Positions 36,981 through 48,900 of a stretch of 64,000 nucleotides of DNA are shown piece after piece. Each line of letters begins with the position of its first letter. Position 1 is the first letter of the stretch. A program made the translations under genes and the position numbers. The DNA is from Streptomyces sp. RKAG290 (lineage in GTDB: Bacteria > Actinomycetota > Actinomycetes > Streptomycetales > Streptomycetaceae), in assembly GCF_023701695.1 (NCBI RefSeq), contig NZ_JAJOZC010000001.1, forward strand, positions 558,001 through 622,000. The letters run 5' to 3'. The notes under the pieces are model-generated. The model was given only the letters and a program-made list of their open reading frames with translations, was not told the origin of the DNA and did not search any database.

Positions 36981-39900
36981 TCAGCCCTCCAGATCGTCGA
37001 TCAGCTTGAAGAGTTCGTCGTCGGTCGCCGAGTCCAGCCGGCCCTGCGGGGCGGTCTCGCTCTCGTCGGGGGCGAGTGCCGCCGTCGGCTCCTCCGGTGC
37101 CGTGGCCTGTGCGAGGTAGTCGGCGAGCGCGGTGACGGTCGGGTGGTCGAAGACGAGCGTGGTGGGCAGCCGGAGTCCGGTCGCCGTGCCCAGCCGGTTG
37201 CGCAGTTCCACGGCGCCGAGCGAGTCCATTCCCAGCTGGAGCAGCCCGCGGTCGACCGGCACGGAACGTGGTGACGCATGGCCCAGTACGTGGGCGACGT
37301 CCTGGCGCACGAGGGCGAGCAGTGCCTCGTGGCGTTCCTTGTCCGGGAGGTGGGCGAAGGAAGGCGCCGGCTCGGCTTCGGCGGGCGGGCCCGCCTGCCG
37401 GGCGATCGAGCGCAGGAGCGCATGCGGTGGATTGTGCGGGTCGTGCAGGGTGGTGGTGTCGATGCCGGTCGGTACGAGAACCGGCTCCCCACTCACCAAC
37501 GCCGCATCGAACAACTCCAACGCCCGCTCATCACTCAACGGCGCAATACCCAAACGCGCAATCCGCGCCCGGTCCACCACCGACAAACCACCCCCCATCC
37601 CCTCCGCACCCGACCACAACCCCCACGCCAACGACAACCCAGCCAAACCCTCCGACCTACGCCGCACCACCAACGCATCCAAAAACGCATTCGCCGCCGC
37701 ATAATTCGCCTGACCCGCCGTACCCAACGTCCCCGCCACCGACGAGAACAACACAAACGCATCCAACTCCACACCCAAACCCCGCGACACCTCATGCAAA
37801 TACCAAGCCGCATCCACCTTCGGACGCAACACCCCAGCCAACCGCTCACCCGACAACGACTCCACCGTCCCGTCATCCAACACACCCGCCGCATGCACCA
37901 CCGCACGCACCGGATACGCCGACAACAACCCCAACACCTCCTCCCGCACCGACAAATCCGCAGCCACCACCACCACCCGAGCACCCAACCCCGTCAACTC
38001 ACCCACCAAATCAACAACCCCAGGCGCCTCCACCCCACGACGACTCACCAACAACAAATCCCGCACCCCAACCACACCCACCAAATGCCGCGCAACCACC
38101 CCACCCAACGCACCCGAAGCACCCGACAACAACACCAACCCACCACCCAAACCAGCAGGAACAGCAGAGGCAGCAGAGGCAGCAGGAACAGCCGGAACAA
38201 CAGGCGCATCCAGGGAAGCCGGAACAGTAGGAACAGCCGGGGCATCCAGGGCAGCCGGAACAACAGGAACACCCGACAGGTCTGACTCACCCCCACCCGC
38301 CACCACCAACCGAGGCACGAACAACCGCCCACCCCGCACCACCACCTCAGGCTCACCCACAGGCAACACCTCAGGCACCACACCATCCGACTCCACCAAC
38401 ACCAACCGACCCGGATGCTCCGCCTGCGCCGAACGCACCAACCCACGCACCCCAGCACCCACCACACCAGGACCCGTCACCACCACCAACACACCCACAC
38501 CAGAACCCACATGAGCCTGAACCACCGACAACGCACCAGCAGTCACCCCATGCACCGCACCCACCACATCCACATCACCATCCGAACCACGCAAATCCAC
38601 CACCCCACCCGACACCACACCCAGCACAGCCGAACCCTCCACCGCCACGTGCTCGACCCGCCACAGGCCGTCGTCGAGGGTCGGGTCCGGGGCGAACTGA
38701 GCCGGCGGGGCGGCACGCAGGGTCAGCGCCTGCGCGGTGAGCACGGGTTGTCCGTCGCTGTCCGTGAGGGTGAGCGCGACCGTGGCTGTGCTGCCGGAGC
38801 CGCTCGGGTCGGCCGGGGTGAGGCGCACACGCAGTCCTTCGGTGAGGGGGCAGGTCGGTGCAGCCGAACGCCTTCCCAGACGAACGGCAGCATGAGCTCC
38901 TTGTCCGCGTGCAGGGCGAGTGGGTGCAGGGCGGCGTCGACGAGCGCCGGGTGGATCAGGTGGCCGCCGCTCGCGACCGGTTCGAGCGTGGCGCGCAGTG
39001 TGCCGTCCGCGGACCGGTGCACCGACCGCAAGGAGCGGAAGAGCCCCTCGTATCGCAGTCCGACCGCCGCGAGGCGCTCGTACACCTCAGCTGTCTCGAC
39101 CGGTTCGGCCCGGCCGGTGTCGGGCTCCGCCGGGGTCTCCGGCGCCGTGTCCAACGCGAGCCGGCCCGTCGCGTGCAGGACCCAGGGGCTGTCCTTGTCA
39201 CCGTCCTCCCTGTCGCTGTCCGCCGGGCGCGCGTAGATCTTCAGCGGTCGGCGGCCGTCCGCCTCTTCGGGGCCGACGACGGCCTGGAGGTCGGTCGGCG
39301 TCTCGGTGGAGAGGAGGAGCGGGGCTGCGAGGGTCAGTTCGGACACGACCGGCCGGCCCGTCTGCCGTCCTGCGCGCAGGGCGATTTCCAGCAGGCCGGT
39401 GCCCGGCAGGACCGGTGCGCCCAGGACCGTGTGTCCGGTGAGCCAGGAGTGGTCGGCGGCGGAGACCTGTCCGCTGAGTACGGTGCCCGCACCACCGGCG
39501 AGGTCGAGCGCCGCGCCCAGGAAGGGGTGACCGCCGCTGCCGGTGCCCGGTCGCGGCTTCGGGGCGTCGAGCCAGTAGCGCTGCCGCTGGAAGGGGTAGG
39601 TGGGCAGCTCCGCGGGCGGGCCGGAGTCCGGCGCCCCCGCCGTCTCGAACCAGCTCCTCCGGTCGGCCGGCGCGCCGGCCGAGTAGAGCTCCGTCGCCGC
39701 CGTCAGCACACCGGCCGCCTCCGGGCGGCCGCGCCGCAGGGCGGCGGCGCGTACGGATGCGGCACCGTCGGGGAGGATGTCGTGCACGAGCGCGGTGAGG
39801 ACCGCGTCGGGCCCGATCTCCAGATAGCGGGTGACCCCCGCGGCGTCCAGGGCGCGCACCCCGTCGGCGAACCGCACGGCATGCCGCACGTGCCGGATCC

Positions 39901-42900
39901 AGTAGTCGGGCGAGGCGAGTTCGCCCGGCTCGGTGAGGGCCCCCGTGGTGTCGGAGACGATCTGGATCGTCGGCTCGTCGATGTGGAGTCCGGCCACGGT
40001 CTCCCGGAACGCGTCGAGCATCGGTTCCATGAGCGGCGAGTGGAAGGCGTGACTGACCCGCAGTCGCCGTGAGCGCACCCCTGCGTCGCTGAGCCGGGCG
40101 GCCACGGCGAGCACCGCGTCCTCGTCGCCCGAGAGCACAGTCGCTCGGGGCCCGTTGACGGCGGCGATGCCCACCTGTCCCGCCTCGTCTCCGAGGTGGT
40201 CCAGCACCTGCTGCTCCGGTGCCTGGAACGCGAGCATGATGCCGCCGGCGGGCAGTTCGTCCATCAGCCGGGCGCGGGTGGCCACCAGAGCGGCGGCATC
40301 GTCCAGCGGGAGAGCGCCGGCCGCGTGGGCGGCGGCGATGGCGCCGACGGAGTGGCCGAGCACCACGTCGGGGCGCAGCCCCCACTGCTCGTGGAGCCGG
40401 AAGAGGGCCGTCTCGAATGCGAAGAGGGCGGGTTGGGTCCAGATGGTGCGGGACAGCAGCTCCGCCTCGGGGGTGCCCTGCTCCGCGAACACGACGTCGC
40501 GCAGCGGCCGGGCGAGCTGGAGATGGCCGTCGAGCGCGGCGGCAGCCTCGTCGAAGGCGCGGGCGAAGGCCGGGAACGCGCGGTGCAGCTCGCGTCCGGT
40601 GCCCGGGCGCTGGCTGCCCTGCCCGGTGAACAGGAAGGCCGTGCGGCCTGGGGCTGCGACGGCGGACGGCGAGGTGCCTTCGGCCAGGGCCAGCAGCCCG
40701 TCGATGAGTTCCGCCCGGTCCGCGGCGACCACCGCGGCCCGGTGGTCGAAGACCGTGCGGGAGGTGGAGAGGGCATGGCCGAGCTGGTACGGGGTGAGGG
40801 CGGGCCGCGCCTCGGCGAGGGCACCCAGTTGACGCGCCTGGGCCTGCAGCGCCTCGGGGCTGCGGGCCGACAGGAGCACGGGGACGGGGCGCGGTGCCGC
40901 GGCGTTCTCGTCCGCGGTGGCACTCCGGTCCGCAGCCGCCCCCGTGTCCGGGGCCGTCACCTCGTCGTCGGCCGGAGCGCCGGCCTCCGCCTGCGTTTCG
41001 TGCTCGATGATGACGTGGGCGTTGGTGCCGCTGATACCGAAGGAAGAGACGGCGGCCCGGCGCGGCGCGCCGTCCCGGCCGGTCCATTCGCGGGCCTCGG
41101 CAAGCAGGGAGATGTTCCCCGCCTCCCAGTCCACCTGCCGCGTCGGCTCGTCCGCGTACAGGGAGCGAGGCAGTACGCCATGGTGCATGGCCTGCACCAT
41201 TTTGATGATGCCGCCGACTCCGGCGGCCGCCTGGCTGTGCCCGATGTTCGACTTCAGCGAACCCAGCCACAACGGCTCACCGGAGCGGTCCTGCCCGTAC
41301 GTCGCCAGCAGGGCCTGCGCCTCGATCGGATCACCCAGCCGCGTCCCCGTCCCATGCGCCTCCACCGCATCGACCTCATCCGCCCGCAACCCGGCAACCG
41401 AAAGCGCCTGCCGGATCACCCGCTCCTGCGACGGACCGTTCGGCGCCGTCAGACCATTACTCGCACCGTCCTGATTCACGGCGCTGCCCCGCACCACCGC
41501 CAACACCCGGTGCCCCAGCCGACGCGCATCCGAAAGCCGCTCCACCAGCAACAACCCCACGCCCTCGGCCCACCCCGTACCGTCCGCGGAATCGGAGAAG
41601 GGCTTGCAGCGGCCGTCGGGGGCCAGTCCTCGCTGCCGGCTGAACTCGACGAAGGTGGCCGGGCTCGCCATCACGGTGGCGCCACCCGCCAGGGCGAGCG
41701 TGCACTCGCCGCTGCGCAGAGCCTGCGCCGCCAGGTGCAGAGCCACGAGCGAGGACGAGCACGCGGTGTCCACCGTCACCGCCGGACCTTCCAGACCGAG
41801 CGTGTACGCCATCCGGCCCGAGGCGACACTCCCCGCGCTGCCGCTGACGAGATACCCCTCGTATCCGGCCGGTGCCTGCGGCGCCTGGTGGAGCCGGGCG
41901 CCGTAGTCGTTGTACATCACTCCGGCGAAGACGCCGGTGCGGGAACCTCGCAGGGTGGCCGGGTCGATCCCGGCGCGTTCCACCGCTTCCCAGGCGGTCT
42001 CCAGCAGGAGCCGCTGCTGCGGGTCCGTGGTCAGCGCTTCGCGCGGGCTCATGTCGAAGAACGACGGGTCGAAGTCCGCCGCATCGGGCAGGAATCCGCC
42101 GTGCCGGGCGTACGAGGTGCCCTGCCGGTCGGGGTCCGGGTCGTAGAGCGACTCCAGGTCCCAGCCCCGGTCCGTAGGGAACGGGCCGATCGCGTCCGTA
42201 CCGGACTCCACCAGCCGCCACAACTCCTCCGGCGACGACACACCACCCGGATACCGGCACGCCATACCCACAATGGCGATCGGCTCGTCAGTGGTGGCGC
42301 GGTTCCCTTCGGTTCGGTCACCGCCCGGGTCCGATTCGGCGGGACGCTCCGGTGCGGAGCCGAGCAGGTCGTCGTGCAGCCGGTCGGCGAGCGCGGTGAC
42401 GGTCGGGTGGTCGAAGACGAGCGTGGCAGGCAGCCGGAGCCCGGTCGCCGTGCCCAGCCGGTTGCGCAGCTCGACGGCGCTGAGCGAGTCGAGCCCGAGG
42501 TCCACGAAAGGCCGGCTGTCGGCGACGGCGCTTCCGTCGGCATGGCCCAGGACATGGGCGACCGCTTCGCGGACGAGGGTGAGGAGGGCGCCGCGGCGCT
42601 GGTCAGCGGAGAGTGGCGCGAGCGATTCCGCGAGCCCGCCCCCCGTGCGTGGCGCCTCCTGACCGTCCGATCCGCCGGCCACCTGCCTGCCCGCCACCTG
42701 CCGGGGCGGCCTGGGGGCCAGCCGGCGCAGCAGGGCGGGGAGTTCGACGGAATGGTCGTGCAGGGTGGTGGTGTCGATGCCGGTCGGTACGAGAACCGGC
42801 TCCCCACTCACCAACGCCGCATCGAACAACTCCAACGCCCGCTCATCACTCAACGGCGCAATACCCAAACGCGCAATCCGCGCCCGGTCCACCACCGACA

Positions 42901-45900
42901 AACCACCCCCCATCCCCTCCGCACCCGACCACAACCCCCACGCCAACGACAACCCAGCCAAACCCTCCGACCTACGCCGCACCACCAACGCATCCAAAAA
43001 CGCATTCGCCGCCGCATAATTCGCCTGACCCGCCGTACCCAACGTCCCCGCCACCGACGAGAACAACACAAACGCATCCAACTCCACACCCAAACCCCGC
43101 GACACCTCATGCAAATACCAAGCCGCATCCACCTTCGGACGCAACACCCCAGCCAACCGCTCACCCGACAACGACTCCACCGTCCCGTCATCCAACACAC
43201 CCGCCGCATGCACCACCGCACGCACCGGATACGCCGACAACAACCCCAACACCTCCTCCCGCACCGACAAATCCGCAGCCACCACCACCACCCGAGCACC
43301 CAACCCCGTCAACTCACCCACCAAATCAACAACCCCAGGCGCCTCCACCCCACGACGACTCACCAACAACAAATCCCGCACCCCAACCACACCCACCAAA
43401 TGCCGCGCAACCACCCCACCCAACGCACCCGAAGCACCCGACAACAACACCAACCCACCACCCAAACCAGCAGGAACAGCAGAGGCAGAGGCATCCGGGG
43501 ATGCCGGAACAGCAGAGGCATCCGGGGATGCCGGAACAGCAGAGGCAGCCGACGGAACCGGCTCACCCCCACCCGCCACCACCAACCGAGGCACGAACAA
43601 CCGCCCACCCCGCACCACCACCTCAGGCTCACCCACAGGCAACACCTCAGGCACCACACCATCCGACTCCACCAACACCAACCGACCCGGATGCTCCGCC
43701 TGCGCCGAACGCACCAACCCACGCACCCCAGCACCCACCACACCAGGACCCGTCACCACCACCAACACACCCACACCAGAACCCACATGAGCCTGAACCA
43801 CCGACAACGCACCAGCAGTCACCCCATGCACCGCACCCACCACATCCACATCACCATCCGAACCACGCAAATCCACCACCCCACCCGACACCACATCCAG
43901 CACAGCCGAACCCTCCACCGGGAAGAGGTCGACGCGGTAGAGCGGTGTGGTCCTGGCAGGTGCGGCGAGTTGTGCGGAGGTGGCGCGGCGGACCGTCACT
44001 TCCTCCGCCGTCAGCAGAGGCGCACCTTGACTGTCCGTCAGACTGAGTGCGTACGTACTCTCGCCGGCGCCCGGGTCAGTCGCACCCTCGCGCTGGTGGC
44101 GCCGGAGGCGTGAAGCCGGACACCTCGCCAGGAGTACGGCACGACGAGGGAATCCCCGTCGTCGGCGGCGGCGGCCAGCGCGAGCGGGTGCAGCGCCGCG
44201 TCCAGCAGGGCGGGGTGCAGCGCGAATGCCTCCTGATCGGTCCGGTCGCCGTCCAGGGAGATTTCCGCGTGGAGCGTCTTCCCGTCCTGGTGGACGGTAC
44301 GCAGGCCCTGGAACGCGGGGCCGTAGTGGTAGCCGCGGGCGTCGAGTCGCGCGTACGCCTCCTGGCCGCGGGTCACCACGGCGTCGGCGGTCGGTTCGGT
44401 GTACGGAGCCGCGAGAGCCGGCTCATGGGAAGCCACGAGGGTGCCGTCGGCGTGACGGGTCCAGGGGAGCCCAGTGCGGCGTCCTGGGGGCGGGAGTGGA
44501 CGGACAGGGAACGCCTGCCCTCCGCGTCCGGTCCGCCGATCTGCACCTGTAGCGCCACGCCTCCGGAGGCCGGGAGCGACAGCGGCGAGCCGATGAGCAG
44601 TTCCTCCACGGTGTCCGCGCCGAGCCGGGCACCTGCCAGCAGCGCCAGTTCGACGAGCGCGGCGGCGGGGAGGAGGAGGTGGCCGAGGATGTCGTGGTCG
44701 GCCAGCCAGGGTGGGTGGCCAGCGAAAGGCTGCTGGTGAACAACAGGCCCTTCTCGTCAGGGAGTTCCACGGCAGCGCCGAGCAGCGGGTGACCCGTGGT
44801 TTCGAGACCCAGCGCCTTGGCATCGGCTGCGGGCCGGGGCACGTCCAGCCAGTGGCGTCGGCGTTGGAAGGCGTACGTCGGCAGGTCGAGGTCCGGCCGC
44901 CCCGCACCGTCGCCGAGCAGCGGCGACCAGTCGACCTTCTCTCCCGCCACCTGCACCCGCGCCAGCGCCTCGACCAGCGCACCCGCCTCACCCCGGCCAC
45001 GCCGCAACACCGGCACGGCAACCGCCTGCGGCACCACCTCACGCACCATCGCACTCAGCACACCCTCAGGACCCAACTCCACGAACCGCGACACACCACG
45101 CCCACGGAACTCCTCCACCACATCAAGGAACCGCACCGCCTCACGCACATGCCGCACCCAGTACTCCGGCGAACGCAACCGCTCCACCGAAACACGCCCA
45201 CCACCATCGAACGCCACCAGCTCAACCCGCGGCTCACGAAACTCCACACCCGCCGCAACCAACGAGAACTCCGCCAGCACACCATCCATATGCGGCGAAT
45301 GAAACGCATGACTCACCCGCAACCGCCGCACCCGACGCCCACGGTCACGCCACTGGTCGGCAAGCGCCTCGGCCGCGTCCGCGTCGCCGGAGACCACGAC
45401 GGACCTGGGCCCGTTGACAGCGGCCACGGTGAGCCGCCCCGTCCACTGCCGCAGCTCTTCGAGGACCTCGTCCTCGGTGGCCTCGACGGCGACCATCGCA
45501 CCACCCGCACGAGCCGCCTGCATCAACCGCCCACGCGCCGCAACCAACCGCGCCGCATCCGACAGACTCAGCACACCCGCCACATGAGCAGCCGCCAACT
45601 CACCCACCGAATGCCCCGCCACCGCCACCGGCACCACACCAAAACTCTCCACCAACCGGAACAACGCCACCTCAACCGCGAACAACCCCGGCTGAGCCCA
45701 CCCCGTCCCGTCCAACAACCCACCCACCGCATCCCCCTCGGACGCGAACACCACCTCACCCAACGACCGCCCCAACAACGGCTCCAACTCCGCCGCCACC
45801 GCATCGAACGCAGCCGCGAACACCGGGAACGACGCATACAACTCACGCCCCATCCCCACCCGCTGACTCCCCTGACCCGTGAACAGGAACACCGAGCCCT

Positions 45901-48900
45901 GGTCGTCCGCGGGCGCCTCGCCGGTGGTCAGGGCGGACGCGTCCTCGCCGCGGGCCAGCGCGGCAAGTCCGCCCAGCAGCCCCTCCCTGTCCGTCGCCGT
46001 GATCACTGCACGCTGCGCAAGCGTCGCCCGGCTCGTCGTCAGGCCCTGGCCGAGCCGGCGTGCGGGCAGGCCGGGCCGCCGGCTCAGGTACGTCAGCAGG
46101 CGCGCCGCCTGTCCGCGCAGCCCCTCGGTGCTGTGGGCGGAGAGCGGCCACACGACGGGCAGCTCATCTGGTGCCGTGCCGACGGGGCCGTCCGTCTCCT
46201 CGGTCGCCTCCGCGGGTGCCTGCTCCAGGATGACGTGCGCGTTCGTCCCGCTGATCCCGAACGAGGACACACCCGCCCGGCGCGGCCGCCCCGTCTCCGG
46301 CCACTCCACCGCATCCGACAGCAACGACACCGCACCCGACGACCAGTCGACGAGCGGTGACGGCTCTTCGGCGTGCAGGGTGCGGGGCAGCGAGCCGTGG
46401 TGCATTGCCTGGATCATCTTGATGATGCCGCCGACTCCGGCGGCCGCCTGGCTGTGCCCGATGTTGGACTTCAGCGAACCCAGCCACAACGGCTCACCCG
46501 CACGGTCCTGCCCGTACGTCGCCAGCAGGGCCTGCGCCTCGATCGGATCACCCAGCCGCGTCCCCGTCCCGTGCGCCTCCACCGCATCGACCTCATCCGC
46601 CCGCAACCCGGCAACCGAAAGCGCCTGCCGGATCACCCGTTCCTGCGACGGACCGTTCGGCGCCGTCAGACCATTACTCGCACCGTCCTGGTTCACCGCA
46701 CTGCCCCGCACCACGGCCAGCACCCGATGCCCCAGCCGACGGGCATCGGAAAGCCGCTCCACCAGCAGCAGACCGACCCCCTCACTCCACCCCGTACCGT
46801 CCGCGCCCGAGCCGAACGCACGGCACCGGCCGTCGGCCGACAGGCCGCGCTGCCGGCTGAACTCGACGAAGGTGTTGGGCCGCGCCATGACCGTGGCGCC
46901 ACCCGCCAGGGCGAGCGTGCACTCGCCGCTGCGCAGAGCCTGCGCCGCCAGGTGCAGGGCCACCAGGGACGACGAGCACGCCGTGTCCACGGTCACCGCC
47001 GGGCCTTCGAGACCGAACGTGTACGCGATGCGTCCGGACACGACACTGCTGGTGCTGCCGGTGAGCAGGTATCCCTCGTAGCCGTCGGGGCCTGCGGGAA
47101 CCGTGCGCCGTAGTCGTCGTACATCGCTCCGGCGAACACGCCCGTACGGGATCCGCGCAGGGTGGCCGGGTCCACCCCGGCGCGCTCGAACGCCTCCCAC
47201 GCCGTCTCCAGCAGCAGCCGCTGCTGCGGATCCATCGCCGCGGCCTCCCGCGGACTCAGCCCGAAGAACTCCGCGTCGAAATCCGCCGCCTCGTACAGGA
47301 AGCCGCCCTCACGGGCGTACGAGGTGCCGTGGTGGTCGGGGTCCGGGTCGTACAGCGACTCCAGGTCCCAGCCCCGGTCCGCCGGGAACGGACCGATCGC
47401 GTCCGTACCGGACTCCACAAGCCGCCACAACTCCTCCGGCGACGACACACCACCCGGATACCGGCACGCCATACCCACGATGGCGATCGGCTCGTCGGCG
47501 GCCTGGATGCGGTCCGCGGTGCCGGACAGGACCGGGGCGGTCTCCTCGGCCCGGGTCGCCGGGCCGTCCAGCCGGGTCAGCAGCAGTGCGGCGAGTGCGC
47601 CCGGTGTGGGGTGGTCGAAGGCCACGGTGGCCGGGAGCCGGAGGCCGGTGGCCGTGGCCAGCCGGTTCCGGAGCTCCACTCCCGTCAGGGAGTCGAAGCC
47701 CAGGTCCTTGAAGGAGCGTTCGGCCGCGACGGTGTCGGACTTGGCGTATCCGAGGACCGCGCCGACGGTCGTCCGTACGAGTTCCAGAGCGGCGCGCTCC
47801 CGCTCCGTACCGCGGAGCGCGGCGACACGCGTCGCCCAGGAGGAGTCCGTGGCGGCGCCGGTCTGCGCCGGGGTCCCGGCGGAGCGGGGGCGCGGCGACC
47901 GCACCAGTTCCCGCAGCACCGGCAGGACGTCCCCGGATGCCGCCTGCGCGGCGAGCGCCTGCGGGTCGAGCCGGGTGGCGACGAGCAGCGCGTCCGGACC
48001 GGACAGGGCCTCGTCGAAGAGTTCGAGGGCACGTGCGGTGTCGAGCGGGGCGAGGCCGCTGCGGGCCCACCGGGCCCGTGACGCGGCGTCGAGGGTGCCT
48101 GCCATTCCCGAGTCGTCGGCCCAGAGTCCCCAGGCCAGCGAGGTGCCGGGCAGCCCGAGGGAGTGCCGGTGCTGGGCGAGTGCGTCGAGGGAGGCGTTGG
48201 CGGCGGCGTAGTTCGCCTGGCCGGGGTTGCCCACGATGCCCGAGACGGATCCGAAAACGACGAAGGCGTCCAGGTCGAGGCCCAGCTCCATGGTCAGCTC
48301 GTGAAGGTGGCGGGCCGCGTCCGCCTTGGGCCGGAGTACGGCGTCGAGCCGCTCGGGGGTCAGGTCGGTGACCAGACCGTCGTCGAGGATTCCGGCGAGA
48401 TGGATCACGGCGCTCACGGGCCGCTCCGCGCCCGCGAGGACGGCGGCGAGCGCCTGGCGGTCCGCCACGTCGCAGGCGGCGAAGCGGGCGGTGGCGCCGA
48501 GGCCGGCCAGTTCGTCCGCGAGCTCCGCAGCCCCCGCCGCGTCCGCGCCCCGACGGCTGACGAGCAACAGGTCCGCCACGCCGTGCCGGCCTGCGAGGTG
48601 GCGGGCGACGAGCCGTCCGAGGGTGCCGGTGGCTCCGGTGAGGAGCACGGTTCCGGCGCCGCCGAGAAGACGGGCGGGCCGCGTGGCGGAGCCGGGCCGC
48701 TCGCGGTCGGGCCGCTCGACCCGGGGAGCCAGCAGGACACCGCTGCGTACTGCCAGTTGGGGTTCTCCGGACGCCAGGGCCGTGGCGTACGGGGGTTCGG
48801 CGGCGCCTTCCGCGGGGTCGAGGTCGAGGAGGACGAAGCGGCCGGGGTTCTCCGCCTGGGCCGTGCGGACCAGTCCCCAGACCGGCGCGGCGTCGAGGCC

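Larger units (their letters stand above)
42370..47495 (-). other. PKS1 module 2: KS-AT(mal)-DH-KR-ACP
   Basis: Approximate domains: KS2 46215-47495, AT2 44849-45900 (GHSVGE, HAFH), DH2 43965-44800 ([26 protein letters not shown]), KR2 42756-43950 ([11 protein letters not shown]), ACP2 42370-42590 (GLDSL). Four frame breaks fall here, three of them inside the DH. Predicted result: a second double bond, with a B-type KR setting the preceding hydroxyl. Confidence 0.85.
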
